Origin: CAWAYR01 sp050250875
GTDB taxonomy: Bacteria > Acidobacteriota > Vicinamibacteria > Vicinamibacterales > UBA2999
Length of the DNA stretch: 64,000 nucleotides
Reading direction: 5' to 3'
Assembly: GCA_050250875.1 (NCBI GenBank)
Contig: JBFWNV010000005.1
Span: 124,001 to 188,000, forward strand
In this document: one piece after another, positions 7,726 to 16,740 of the stretch
Position numbering within the stretch: position 1 is the first letter of the stretch
Layout: every line of letters starts with the position of its first letter
Notes under the pieces: model-generated
What the model was told of the DNA's origin: nothing
The model's database searches: none
What the model saw: the letters and a program-made list of their open reading frames with translations, nothing else
Made by a program: the position numbers and the translations under genes

Positions 7726-9396
7726 TCAGGGGCGCACGAGGGCAGACATGCCGCGCAGCCCAGCCCTGCCCGCAGGATACAAGTGCTCCGCCATCACGCT
7801 CCGGCTGGCATAGCGCATACCCGCTTCCTTCAGAACGGGCATCAGCTTCAGGTTGTCCATCGCCGCCTCCGCAGCGGCCAGCGGGCGATCGAGATCTCGA
7901 TCGAAGGCCAGGTCGTAGCGAGCGTAGGTAAACTTCTGCTCACCGGCCGCGAACAGTGTCGGCGTCCGCAAGTCGCCGACTTCCAGATCGAGCGGCGCGC
8001 CATGGACGCAGTCGCCGAGCACCCGACAGATTAGGTCCTGCTCGATGCTGGCGGCGCCGATCAACGCCGGGATCGTCGCGGCGATCTGGTCCTTCAGGTG
8101 AATCGCCGTGGCGCGCTTGCGCGGCAGAGTGGCGCGGATCGAACCAGTCCCGACCGAGGTCACGTGCAACTCGCGCCGGCTGGCCGGCCAACACATCCGG
8201 TAGCGCGGCAGCGTTGCCATCAGCACGGCGATCAGCGCCGGGTTGTTGTAGGCCGTGACGCCGCCGTCGACGAACAGGCGGCGCTCCCCAGCGACGTCGA
8301 TCTCCTGCGGCGGGAAATAGGTCGGCGCCGCCGTCGAGGCGCGCAGAATCTGCCACAGTGGGATTCGCAGGTTGCAGTCCGGCAACGCCGGGTCGTTGAA
8401 CATCGCGGCGGGGTTGTTGGTCACCGGCCACGGCGCGCCGGTGGACGCGTTTCGCATCACCACCAGCAGCATCGTCCGCAGCCGCGACGAGCCGAGGGTC
8501 GCGGTGGCGCCGTCGGCGTCGCGGAACCGCCGCTCGAAGAAGGCCGACATTGCCTCGGTGCTGTATCGCGAGCGGTGGCGCCGGTACCAGGGCGCCTGCT
8601 GGAACAGCGTCTGGCCGTGATCGAAGTAGAGACGCTCGATATCGGCGACGGCCATACCCCAGGACAGACAAGTGGCAATCAGCGCCCCGGTACTCGTGCC
8701 CGCGAAGAGATCGACGACGTCGGCGAGCACGAGCGTGTCGCGAGCGTGTGCGGCGCGAAAGTGCTCTTCAATCCGGGCCAGCACCTGCAGCGAGAAAACG
8801 CCGAAGACTCCGCCGCCGTCGAGGCTGATGATTCGCCGCAACCGCGGACGGTCGGGCGCGACCGCCGGCGCCTGATCCGAAGCGGAAGCCTCCGGCTCTT
8901 CGGTCACGGCGCCGGTGTCGGGGTTGACCACGACGAGGCGCCTACCGAGGCGGCGGGCATGATCCACCATCGCGCCGGTGCCCGCCGGCCCCTTCGGCGG
9001 CAGCCGGTTCCACACGGCGACGACGATCTCGGCACGGTCGATGGTGCGCAGTCCGGCACCGACGAACCCGCGTTCGCGATCATCGCCGGCCGCAACCACC
9101 TCGACGTGCTCGGCAGCGTCGATCACGGCTGACGCACGGGCCCATTGGCCGGCGGTGAAGTCGGTGCGAAAACGTTCGATCGGAAACGGGAGGATCACCG
9201 TGGCCGGCAGGTCGCGTTCCCGCGCCGCCTCCAGCAGCAGCGTGTCGGCGCCGGCGGCGGCCGAGGCGACGACGGCGAGCGGGCGCCCTTCGGCTTCCAG
9301 TCGGGCGAGCACCTCGTCGAGGGCGCGCCGGACTCGCGCTTCATCCGACAGCTCGCGATGGCCAGTGAACCCCACGACGCACCGCGTGGCCGACAT
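7726..9396 (-). CDS. SLOG-patatin fusion phospholipase, candidate defence effector
   Basis: A 556-residue protein with two parts. Residues 1-165 look like a SLOG (YspA/STALD-type Rossmann) ligand-sensing domain: CVVGFTGHREL, ASAAAGAD, AVWNRLPPKGPAGTGAMV and LVVVNP. Residues 188-540 are a patatin-like phospholipase with the oxyanion loop DGGGVFG (193-199), nucleophile Ser235 in GTSTG and the Asp motif VDGGV. The linker is 20 residues, Glu/Ala/Pro rich. SLOG domains in Thoeris ThsA bind TIR-made nucleotides, and patatins in CBASS kill by degrading membrane lipids. Finding both in one chain beside a TIR gene argues for a signal-gated phospholipase. I chose ATG 9396 because the longer reading adds low-complexity sequence. 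Confidence 0.78.
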   Translation of the reverse strand: MSATRCVVGFTGHRELSDEARVRRALDEVLARLEAEGRPLAVVASAAAGADTLLLEAARERDLPATVILPFPIERFRTDFTAGQWARASAVIDAAEHVEVVAAGDDRERGFVGAGLRTIDRAEIVVAVWNRLPPKGPAGTGAMVDHARRLGRRLVVVNPDTGAVTEEPEASASDQAPAVAPDRPRLRRIISLDGGGVFGVFSLQVLARIEEHFRAAHARDTLVLADVVDLFAGTSTGALIATCLSWGMAVADIERLYFDHGQTLFQQAPWYRRHRSRYSTEAMSAFFERRFRDADGATATLGSSRLRTMLLVVMRNASTGAPWPVTNNPAAMFNDPALPDCNLRIPLWQILRASTAAPTYFPPQEIDVAGERRLFVDGGVTAYNNPALIAVLMATLPRYRMCWPASRRELHVTSVGTGSIRATLPRKRATAIHLKDQIAATIPALIGAASIEQDLICRVLGDCVHGAPLDLEVGDLRTPTLFAAGEQKFTYARYDLAFDRDLDRPLAAAEAAMDNLKLMPVLKEAGMRYASRSVMAEHLYPAGRAGLRGMSALVRP

Positions 9397-9493
9397 CAGC
9401 GGCGAGTATACGACGGCACCGTCGGACGCGGGCATCGCCTGCGCCGTCGAACCTCGCCAGGCGACGACGTAGAATGTCGTGCGAGGAGTGTCC

Positions 9494-12100
9494 ATGAAGA
9501 AGCTCAGCCCGTTGTTCGCCGCTGCCTTGATTGCGGCGACCGCCTCCCTCGGCGCCCAGCAGGGCCCGCCGCGCCCCGGGCCGCTGCCCTCGATCGAGGA
9601 CCGCACCACCGGCCTGCGCAAGATCGACGGCTTCGTCCCGCTCTACTGGGACGAGCGCGCCGGCGCGATGCTGCTCGAGGTGTCGCGGTTCGACAGCGAG
9701 CTGTTGATGTCCACCGGGCTGTCGGCCGGCCTCGGGTCCAACGACCTCGGGCTCGACCGCGGCCAGGGCGGCCAGGGCCGCATCGTCAAGTTCCAGCGCG
9801 TCGGCCCGCGTGTGCTCCTGGTGCAGCCCAACCAGTCGTTCCGGTCGAGCAGTCCGAACGTACTCGAGCGGAAGTCCGTCGAGGACTCGTTCGCCAAGTC
9901 GGTGCTGTGGGGCTTCGCGGTCGTCGCCGAATCGGGCGGCCGCGTCGTCGTCGACGCCACCGACTTCTTCCTGCGCGACGTGCACGGCGCCGTCGGCGGC
10001 CTGCGCCCCGGCAACTACCGCATCGATCGCACGCGTACGACGTTCAATCTCGAGAACACCAAGGCGTTCGAGAAGAACACCGAGGTGGACATGATCCTCA
10101 CCTTCGTCAACGACGCCGTGAACCCGCGCGGCGGGGCCGGTCCGGCGCAGGGCCCGGCAGCGATTGGCGCCACCGGTGGCGGCGGTGGCGGCGGCGGCTT
10201 CGGCGGCAACCTGTTCAGCGGGACGGTCGCCAGCGTGACCCCGACCGCCGATTCGGTGACGCTGCGCGAGCACCTCTCGTTCGTCGAGCTGCCGCCGCCG
10301 GGCTTCCAGCCGCGGGTGGACGACCCGCGCGCCGGCTACGGCGGCCTGAGCTTCGTGGACTACAGCCAGCCGATCGGCGAGCCGATCGTGTTCCGCTACC
10401 TGCGCCGGCACCGGCTCGAGAAGAAGGACCCGACCGCCGCCGTCAGCGAACCGGTGAAGCCGATTCAGTATTGGGTGGACTCGGGGGCGCCGGAGGACGT
10501 GAAGAAGGCGCTCATCGAGGGCGCGATGTGGTGGAACCAGGCGTTCGAGGCGGCCGGTTTCCGCAACGCCTTCAAGGTGGAGGTGCTGCCGGCCGGCGCC
10601 GACCCGATGGACGTGCGCTACAACATGATCAACTGGGTGCACCGCTCGACCCGCGGCTGGAGCACCGGCGGCAGCATGGCCGATCCGCGCACCGGCGAGA
10701 TCATCAAGGCGACCGTCACGCTCGGATCGCTGCGCGACCGTCAGGACTACATGATCTTCGAGGGCCTGCTCTCGCCCTACGAGACCGGCACCGAGAAGCC
10801 GTCGATCCTCTACGAGATGGCGCTGGCGCGGATCCGCCAGCTGTCGGCGCACGAGGTGGGCCACACGCTCGGCCTCGGCCACAACTACTACGACAGCACC
10901 AAGGGCTGGATCTCGGTGATGGACTACCCGCATCCGCTCGAGGAGCTGAAGGCGGACGGCACGATCGACATCTCCAAGGCCTACGAGGCGCGCATCGGCG
11001 ACTGGGACAAGGTGGCCATCAACTTCGGCTACCGGCAGTTCCCGGCCGGCGCCGACCAGGCGGCGGCGCTGACCCGGATCATCGACGACGCGTGGGCGCA
11101 GGACCTGCGCTACTTCACCAACCAGGACACCGACATCCACCCGCGCACCGAGCAGTGGTCGAACGGCGTCAACCAGGCCGACGAGCTGACCCGGCTGATG
11201 AAGGTGCGGCGGGCGGCGCTGAACCGGATGGGCGAGAAGACCATCCGCCGCGGCGCGCCGATGGCGACCATCGAAGAGCCGTTCGCGCCGATCTGGATGT
11301 ACCACCGCTACGCCGTAGAGAGCACCGCCTCGATGCTGGGCGGGCAGGACTTCGTCTACGCGATGCGCGGCGACGGCCGCACCCCGGTGAAGTGGGAGTC
11401 GGCCGCCAACCAGCGCAAGGCGCTCGAGGCGCTGGCGGCCACGCTGAAGCCGTCGGAGCTGACCGTGCCGAAGCCGATCCTCGACGCGATCCCGCCGCGT
11501 CCGCCGGGCTTCGGCTTCCACCGCGAGTTGTTCCCGCGCACCACCGGCGAGGGCTTCGATCCGCTGGCCCCCGGCACGATCGCCGCCGACGTGACCATCG
11601 GGTTCGCGCTGCAGGCCGATCGCGCGGCGCGGCTGGTGGCGCAGAACGCCGTCGATCCGGCGCTACCCGGACTGGGCGAGGTGATCGACCGCTTCGCCAA
11701 AGCGACCTTCGACGCGCCGACGGCGTCGCCGTACGAGGCGGAGGTGCGGCGCGCCGCCGAGCGGGTGCTCGTCGATCGCGTGCAGTGGCTGGCGATGTCG
11801 GCGCCCAACGGCCAGGTGCGGGCGGTGGCGTCGCTCAAGCTGCAGCGCCTCGCGGCGCGGCTGCGGACGGCGGCGGGGAAGAGCGAGGCCGACACGGCCG
11901 CGCACACGCTGCTGGCCGCCGACATCAAGCGCTTCCTCGAGCGGCCGAGCGGCGACCCGGCGAAGATCGTCCCGGCGGCACCGGCGCCGCCCGGCGCGCC
12001 GATCGGCGATTCCGGGCAGGACTGGCTGGCGCGTCCGGCGTGGTGCGACTACGACGACGCCAACCCCGCGAAGTGGCTCTACCTCGAGCCACCGCAATAG
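9494..12100 (+). CDS. Secreted zinc-dependent metalloprotease (DUF5117/DUF4953 type)
   Basis: An 868-residue exported metallopeptidase. The signal peptide ends near ASLGAQQ. The first third is the DUF5117-like region seen in this family, including a glycine run near residues 230-240. The metzincin-like zinc motif HEVGHTLGLGHN lies near residue 455, followed by a Met-turn candidate SVMDYP. The C-terminal third corresponds to the DUF4953 region. Such proteins are abundant in Acidobacteriota and Bacteroidota and are thought to act in the periplasm or outside the cell. GAGGAG at 9483-9488 fixes ATG 9494; GTG 9479 is the other in-frame option. The neighbouring divergent gene encodes the patatin. 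Confidence 0.85.
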   Translation: MKKLSPLFAAALIAATASLGAQQGPPRPGPLPSIEDRTTGLRKIDGFVPLYWDERAGAMLLEVSRFDSELLMSTGLSAGLGSNDLGLDRGQGGQGRIVKFQRVGPRVLLVQPNQSFRSSSPNVLERKSVEDSFAKSVLWGFAVVAESGGRVVVDATDFFLRDVHGAVGGLRPGNYRIDRTRTTFNLENTKAFEKNTEVDMILTFVNDAVNPRGGAGPAQGPAAIGATGGGGGGGGFGGNLFSGTVASVTPTADSVTLREHLSFVELPPPGFQPRVDDPRAGYGGLSFVDYSQPIGEPIVFRYLRRHRLEKKDPTAAVSEPVKPIQYWVDSGAPEDVKKALIEGAMWWNQAFEAAGFRNAFKVEVLPAGADPMDVRYNMINWVHRSTRGWSTGGSMADPRTGEIIKATVTLGSLRDRQDYMIFEGLLSPYETGTEKPSILYEMALARIRQLSAHEVGHTLGLGHNYYDSTKGWISVMDYPHPLEELKADGTIDISKAYEARIGDWDKVAINFGYRQFPAGADQAAALTRIIDDAWAQDLRYFTNQDTDIHPRTEQWSNGVNQADELTRLMKVRRAALNRMGEKTIRRGAPMATIEEPFAPIWMYHRYAVESTASMLGGQDFVYAMRGDGRTPVKWESAANQRKALEALAATLKPSELTVPKPILDAIPPRPPGFGFHRELFPRTTGEGFDPLAPGTIAADVTIGFALQADRAARLVAQNAVDPALPGLGEVIDRFAKATFDAPTASPYEAEVRRAAERVLVDRVQWLAMSAPNGQVRAVASLKLQRLAARLRTAAGKSEADTAAHTLLAADIKRFLERPSGDPAKIVPAAPAPPGAPIGDSGQDWLARPAWCDYDDANPAKWLYLEPPQ

Positions 12101-12108
12101 CTGGTATA

Positions 12109-12143
12109 GGGGCCTGGCCCCTTTGGCACGGGTTCCGTGCCAA
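12109..12143. repeat. Double palindrome after metalloprotease gene
   Basis: Two adjacent palindromes: GGGGCCTGGCCCC at 12109-12121, and a perfect 9-bp stem with a 3-base loop, TTGGCACGG GTT CCGTGCCAA, at 12123-12143. They sit 8 bases after the protease stop and before pcaH. The first belongs to the repeat family also seen at 17232-17311, 23991-24010 and 61154-61170. The second could terminate transcription, though there is no T-run. Confidence 0.6.
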
Positions 12144-12199
12144 GGGGGCAGGTTCTGCGATGTACGCGTTCGCGACGTCATGTCGAGTCGAGGGTCGTG

Positions 12200-12895
12200 A
12201 TGTTCATCGAGCGCGGTGAAGCCAACGTCCATCCGCCGGCCGACGCCCCGGCCTATCGGGCGACGGCGCTGCGTTATCCGCAGCGCCCGCTGGTCATCGT
12301 GCCGCAGACGCTCACCGAGGTGACGGGGCCGGTCTTCGGACACGAGGCGGTCGGCGCGCTCGATCACGACCTGACCCGCCAGCACGCCGGTGAGCCCGTG
12401 GGCCAACGCATCGTCGTCGAAGGCCGCGTGCTCGACGAAGGCGGCCGGCCGGTGCCGCACGCGCTCGTCGAGGTGTGGCAGGCCAACGCCGCCGGCCGCT
12501 ACGCCCACAAGGTGGACCAGTGGCCGGCGCCCGTCGATCCGAACTTCACCGGGGCGGGTCGCGCGCTCACCGACGGCGACGGCCGCTACCGGTTCGTCAC
12601 CGTGCGGCCCGGCGCCTACCCGTGGGGCAACCATCACAACGCCTGGCGCCCGTCGCACATCCATTTCTCGCTGTTCGGCCACGCCTTCCTGACCCGGCTG
12701 GTCACGCAGATGTACTTCCCCGGCGATCCGCTGCTGGCGCTCGATCCGATCTTCAACGCCGTGCCCGAGCCGCGGGCGCGCGAGCGCCTGATCGCCGCCT
12801 TCGATCTCGGGCTCACCGAGCCGTCGTTCGCGCTCGGCTACCGCTTCGACCTGGTGCTGCGCGGCGGCGACGCGACGCCGATGGAGCGGACCTGA
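12200..12895 (+). CDS. pcaH: Protocatechuate 3,4-dioxygenase beta subunit
   Basis: A 231-residue intradiol dioxygenase subunit carrying the non-heme Fe(III) site that opens the ring of protocatechuate to 3-carboxy-cis,cis-muconate. The iron ligands are visible as the Tyr in AGRYAHK, the Tyr in PGAYPWGN and the two His of WRPSHIHFS. The usual N-terminal helical region RATALRYPQRPLV precedes the beta sandwich. It overlaps pcaG by one base (TGATG), and the pcaHGBCD order that follows is a complete lower protocatechuate branch down to the enol-lactone. No pca regulator gene is adjacent. Confidence 0.92.
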   Translation: MFIERGEANVHPPADAPAYRATALRYPQRPLVIVPQTLTEVTGPVFGHEAVGALDHDLTRQHAGEPVGQRIVVEGRVLDEGGRPVPHALVEVWQANAAGRYAHKVDQWPAPVDPNFTGAGRALTDGDGRYRFVTVRPGAYPWGNHHNAWRPSHIHFSLFGHAFLTRLVTQMYFPGDPLLALDPIFNAVPEPRARERLIAAFDLGLTEPSFALGYRFDLVLRGGDATPMERT

Positions 12896-13392
12896 TGGCC
12901 GGCCTGACGCCGTTTCAGACCGTCGGTCCGTACCTGCACCTCGGCCTGCTGTACGGCCGGACGCCGATGACCGCGCCGGGGCTGACGACGCCGATCGTCC
13001 TGCGCGGCCGGCTGCGCGACGGCGCCGGCGCGGGCATCGCCGACGGCGTGCTGGAGTTCTGGGCGGCGGGATTCGATGGTCTCGGCCGCGTGTGGACCGG
13101 GGCCGACGGCGGCTACCGGCTGCAGGCCGTGATGCCGGCGTCGCGCGTGGACGGCGACGGCGCCGTACATGCCCCGCACTTCGCGGTGCGGGTGCTGGCG
13201 CGCGGGATCCTCACCCAGTATCTGACGCGCGTCTACTTCGACGGCCACGGCGACAACGCCCGCGATGCGGTGCTGCGGCACGTCCCCGACGACCGCCGCC
13301 ACACCCTGATTGCGGCGGTGGCCGCACCGGGCGAGTATCATCTCGACGTCGTCGTGCAGGGCGAGGGCGAGACGGTGTTCTTCGACGTCTGA
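12895..13392 (+). CDS. pcaG: Protocatechuate 3,4-dioxygenase alpha subunit
   Basis: A 165-residue subunit of the same fold as PcaH but without the iron ligands; it completes the alpha/beta protomer and shapes the substrate pocket. It begins with the conserved TPFQTVGPYLHLGL and has the beta-sandwich signatures GVLEFWAAG and HFAVRVLARGILTQYLTRVYF. The length is slightly under the roughly 200 residues usual for Pseudomonas PcaG. The ATG overlaps the pcaH stop, so the two subunits are translationally coupled. Confidence 0.9.
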   Translation: MAGLTPFQTVGPYLHLGLLYGRTPMTAPGLTTPIVLRGRLRDGAGAGIADGVLEFWAAGFDGLGRVWTGADGGYRLQAVMPASRVDGDGAVHAPHFAVRVLARGILTQYLTRVYFDGHGDNARDAVLRHVPDDRRHTLIAAVAAPGEYHLDVVVQGEGETVFFDV

Positions 13393-13422
13393 ACCGCCCA
13401 GACCGCCGGCGTCGTGCCGACG

Positions 13423-14739
13423 ATGTCCGCTGTCGATCCCGCCCCTTTCTCGCTCGCCGCGCGCGTGCAGGCGATGCTCGACGTCGAAGCGGCGCTCGCC
13501 GTGGCGCTGGCCGAGGCCGGGTTCATCCCGGCCGGAAGCGTCGCGCCCATTCGCGCGGCCGCGCGCGCCGACCGCTACGACCTGGACGCACTCGAGGCGG
13601 CGTCGCGCGACGCCGGCAACCTGCTGATCCCGCTCGTCCGGGCGCTGACGCGAGCGGTCGCCGCGGCCGACCCGGACGCCGCCGGTCACGTGCATCGGGG
13701 GGCGACCAGTCAGGACATCCTGGATACCGCCCTGGTCCGGCAGCTCGAGACCGCGGTCGGCGACGTCGTCGCATCGCTGGCGCGGGCGGCCGACGCCGCG
13801 GCCGGCCTCGCCGACCGTCACGCGGCGACGCCGATGGCGGGCCGGACCTGGCTGCAGCAGGCCACGCCCACCACCTTCGGCGCCAAGGCCGCGGGCTGGA
13901 TGCAGGGCCTCGATCGTGCCCAGGGGCGCCTGTCCGCCGCGCTCGCGGACGCGCGGGTGCTGCAACTGGCCGGTGCCACCGGCACGCTGTCGAGTCTTGG
14001 TCAGGCCGGGCCGCGGGTCGCCGAGGCGATGGCGCGGCGGCTCGGCCTCCGCGTCGCCGACGGGCCGTGGCACACCGAACGCAGCCGGATCGCCGACCTG
14101 GCCTGCGCGCTCGGCCTGGCGTGCGGCGCCCTCGGCAAGATCGGCGGCGACATCGCGCTGCTCGCCCAGACCGAAGTCGGCGAGGTGGCCGAGCCACCGG
14201 CACCCGGGCGCGGCGGGTCGTCGTCGATGCCGCACAAGCGCAACCCCGTGGCCTCCGCCCGCGCCCTCGCCGCGGCCACGCAGGCGCCGGGGCTGGTCGC
14301 GACGATGCTCGCCGCCATGGTGCAGGAGCACGAGCGGGCGGTCGGCGGCTGGCAGGCCGAGTGGCCGACGCTGCCGGCGCTCGTGGCGCTCGCGGCCGAC
14401 GCGGCGTCGGCGATGGCCGACGCGCTCGAGGGGCTCGTGGTCGACGCCGCGCGGATGCGGGCCAACCTCGACGCCGCCGGGGGTGTGGCTCGCGCGGAGG
14501 GACTGGCCGCGGCACTGTCGCGCCACGTCGGCGGTGACGTGGCCGGGCGCGTCGTCGAGGAGGTGTGCACCCGCGCGATCGGCACCGCCCGTCCGCTGGC
14601 GGACGTGGCCGCCGAGGACGCGCGGGTGCGCGCCCATCTCGACGTCGCCGCCATCGTCGCGGCGCTCGATCCGGAGGCGCTGGCCGCTGCCGCCCGCGAC
14701 GTCGTACGGCGGGCGCTCGAACGGCGGGTCGCGCGGTAA
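13423..14739 (+). CDS. pcaB: 3-carboxy-cis,cis-muconate cycloisomerase
   Basis: A 438-residue member of the fumarase/aspartase superfamily that lactonises 3-carboxymuconate to 4-carboxymuconolactone. The family signature is present as GSSSMPHKRNPVA near residue 270, with RGATSQDILDTA near residue 90. The tail matches the PcaB C-terminal extension. ATG 13423 is preferred over GTG 13414, although neither has a strong ribosome-binding site. It lies 30 bases after pcaG within the operon. Confidence 0.9.
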   Translation: MSAVDPAPFSLAARVQAMLDVEAALAVALAEAGFIPAGSVAPIRAAARADRYDLDALEAASRDAGNLLIPLVRALTRAVAAADPDAAGHVHRGATSQDILDTALVRQLETAVGDVVASLARAADAAAGLADRHAATPMAGRTWLQQATPTTFGAKAAGWMQGLDRAQGRLSAALADARVLQLAGATGTLSSLGQAGPRVAEAMARRLGLRVADGPWHTERSRIADLACALGLACGALGKIGGDIALLAQTEVGEVAEPPAPGRGGSSSMPHKRNPVASARALAAATQAPGLVATMLAAMVQEHERAVGGWQAEWPTLPALVALAADAASAMADALEGLVVDAARMRANLDAAGGVARAEGLAAALSRHVGGDVAGRVVEEVCTRAIGTARPLADVAAEDARVRAHLDVAAIVAALDPEALAAAARDVVRRALERRVAR

Positions 14740-14757
14740 GGTGGCGCAGGAGCGGAT

Positions 14758-15144
14758 ATGGACGAACGGCAACGGCACCAGGTCGGCATGGCGAAGCGGC
14801 GCGCGGTGCTCGGCGACGCGCACGTCGATCGCGCGGTGGCGGCGACGACGCCGCTCACCGCCGACTTCCAGGACCTCATCACGCGATACGCGTGGGGCGA
14901 GATCTGGACGCGTCCGGGTCTCGACGTGCGCAGCCGGCGCCTGCTCGCCATCGCCACGATGGTGGCACTGGGCCGCTGGGAGGAACTGCGCCTGCACGTA
15001 CGCGCGGCGCTGGCGCACGGCACCACCATCGAGGAGGTGAAGGAGGTGCTGCTGCAGCAGGCCGTCTACTGCGGCGTGCCGGCGGCCAACCACGCCTTCG
15101 CCGAGGTGGCGTCGATCCTCGCCGAGCGCGGTGCACGCCCGTGA
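14758..15144 (+). CDS. pcaC: 4-carboxymuconolactone decarboxylase
   Basis: A 128-residue all-helical protein of the carboxymuconolactone decarboxylase family. The strings RRLLAIATMVALGRWEEL, LRLHVRAAL and VLLQQAVYCGVPAANHAF are the standard PcaC signatures. It decarboxylates the PcaB product to 3-oxoadipate enol-lactone. CAGGAG stands 5 bases before the ATG. Its end is followed closely by pcaD. In some actinobacteria PcaC and PcaD are fused; here they are separate genes. Confidence 0.9.
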   Translation: MDERQRHQVGMAKRRAVLGDAHVDRAVAATTPLTADFQDLITRYAWGEIWTRPGLDVRSRRLLAIATMVALGRWEELRLHVRAALAHGTTIEEVKEVLLQQAVYCGVPAANHAFAEVASILAERGARP

Positions 15145-15154
15145 GCCAACGGCC

Positions 15155-15937
15155 GTGACCACGTGGTGCACGACCGACGATGGGTGCCGGCTGGCGGTTG
15201 ACCTGTCGGGACCGGAGGTCGCGCCGCCGCTGGTGCTCTCGAACTCGCTCGGTACCGACCGTGGACTCTGGGACGCGCAGGTCGCGGCGTTCGCCCGGTC
15301 GCGTCGCGTGCTGCGCTACGACACGCGCGGGCACGGCCGCTCCGACGCGCCGCCCGGCGACTACGCGATCGACCGGCTGGGGCGCGACGTCCTTGCCGTG
15401 ATGGACCACGCCGGGTTCGCGCGCGCCGACGTGTGCGGGGTGTCGATCGGCGGACTGACCGCGTTGTGGCTGGGGATCCATGCCGGCGATCGGGCGCGGC
15501 GGCTGGTGCTCGCCAACACCGCGGCGCGGGTCGGGTCCGGTGCCTTCTGGGCCGACCGGATCGCGCTGGTCCGCGACCAGGGCCTGTCGGCGGTGGCCGA
15601 CCTGACGATGGAGCGCTGGTTCACCGCGCCGTTCCGGGCGGCGCGGCCCGAGGTGGTGGCGCGCATGCGCGACGCCCTGCTGACCGTCCCCGTCGCCGGC
15701 TACGTGGGGTGCTGCGCGGCGCTGCGCGACGCCGACCTGCGGGCCGACGCCGCGCGCGTGGCGACGCCGTGTCTCGTCATCACCGGACGCCACGACGTGG
15801 CGACGCCGCCGGCCGCGGGCGAGTGGCTGGCAGCGACCGTTCCCGGCGCGCGTCTAGTGGAGTTCGAGGCCGCGCACCTGGCGAACGTCGAGTGCGCGGC
15901 GGCCTTCACCGCCGCCGTCGATCAGTTCCTGTCCTGA
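15155..15937 (+). CDS. pcaD: 3-oxoadipate enol-lactonase
   Basis: A 260-residue alpha/beta hydrolase that opens 3-oxoadipate enol-lactone to 3-oxoadipate. PcaD hallmarks are LVLSNSLGTDRGLWD near the start, the nucleophile elbow GVSIGG, RHDVATPP with the acid residue and the terminal His in EAAHLANVE. GTG 15155 places the SNSLG motif at the usual distance from the N-terminus; GTG 15131, overlapping pcaC, is an alternative adding 8 residues. The downstream CoA transferase and thiolase genes (pcaIJ, pcaF) are not in this window. Its 3' end overlaps the next, convergent gene by 16 bases. Confidence 0.88.
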   Translation: MTTWCTTDDGCRLAVDLSGPEVAPPLVLSNSLGTDRGLWDAQVAAFARSRRVLRYDTRGHGRSDAPPGDYAIDRLGRDVLAVMDHAGFARADVCGVSIGGLTALWLGIHAGDRARRLVLANTAARVGSGAFWADRIALVRDQGLSAVADLTMERWFTAPFRAARPEVVARMRDALLTVPVAGYVGCCAALRDADLRADAARVATPCLVITGRHDVATPPAAGEWLAATVPGARLVEFEAAHLANVECAAAFTAAVDQFLS

Positions 15938-16716
15938 CGTCGGCCCGGTCCCGGTCCCGGCCCCGGCGGTTTCGGCTTCGCCGCCTCGCCCGGCTCGGGC
16001 ACGTGCTTGTAATTCAGGTTGGGCTGGTGCTTCTGCAGGTGCTCGACGTCCTTGTTGTTCTCGTTGCAGGTATAGGGCAGCAGGCGATCGCCGGGTTTGC
16101 CGCGGCGGAACGTGCGCGTGATCGACCATGGCCGTGTGAAGTAGACCGGGTCGTCGTAGGTGACGGTCCAGTCCATCGTGTCGGGGCCGGTCTTCACGAA
16201 CCGCTCGGTGAGGCGCAGCTTGGCGCTGTGCTCGTGCCCGGCGGTGTCGAGCCAGCTGCGCTCGTCGATGCCGGTGGTGTCGACGAGCAGCACGTCGCCG
16301 TCCCAGCGGCCGATCGAGTGCCCCATGAAGTACGGGTAGTCGTCGATGTCGTCGGGGTGCGGCCGGCCGTCCATGTAGATGGCCCGCCAGATCGACTGGT
16401 ACTCGAACAGGATGCCGATGGTGTCCTTGCTCTGGACGAGCAGGAACGGAAACGGCGCCGTGAACGCCCGCGACGGCCCGACCGGGAGGCAGACGCCGGT
16501 GGGGTCCTTGGACGTGTCGACCGTGCGCCAGCGTTCGGCGCCGAAGTCGGTGAACGGCGGCTGGCGGCCCAGGGCGGTGGACAGATCCGGCGTGTACTGG
16601 TTGACCCAGAAGCCGTTCAGGTCCGGTGGGGTCGCCGGCGCCTGCGCGGCAGCCGTGGCGGCCACGGCGCCGAGCATCCACACCGCGAGCGTCGCGGACG
16701 TGCAGTGCCTGGCCAT
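15922..16716 (-). CDS. Secreted protein of unknown function (acidobacterial family)
   Basis: A 264-residue exported protein with a clear signal peptide ending near ATAAAQA. The mature region begins PDLNGFWVNQYTPDL and contains GHSIGRWDGDVLLVDTTGI, a pattern I associate with a family of uncharacterised secreted proteins common and often multi-copy in Acidobacteriota. Here it is followed by a DUF6152 partner, a pairing I recall as frequent. The C-terminus is Pro/Gly/Lys-rich low complexity. Function is unknown; the neighbouring gene suggests both are exported together. Confidence 0.65.
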   Translation of the reverse strand: MARHCTSATLAVWMLGAVAATAAAQAPATPPDLNGFWVNQYTPDLSTALGRQPPFTDFGAERWRTVDTSKDPTGVCLPVGPSRAFTAPFPFLLVQSKDTIGILFEYQSIWRAIYMDGRPHPDDIDDYPYFMGHSIGRWDGDVLLVDTTGIDERSWLDTAGHEHSAKLRLTERFVKTGPDTMDWTVTYDDPVYFTRPWSITRTFRRGKPGDRLLPYTCNENNKDVEHLQKHQPNLNYKHVPEPGEAAKPKPPGPGPGPGRRQDRN

Positions 16717-16740
16717 GTCGGTGCCTCCGCGTGCCGCGCG

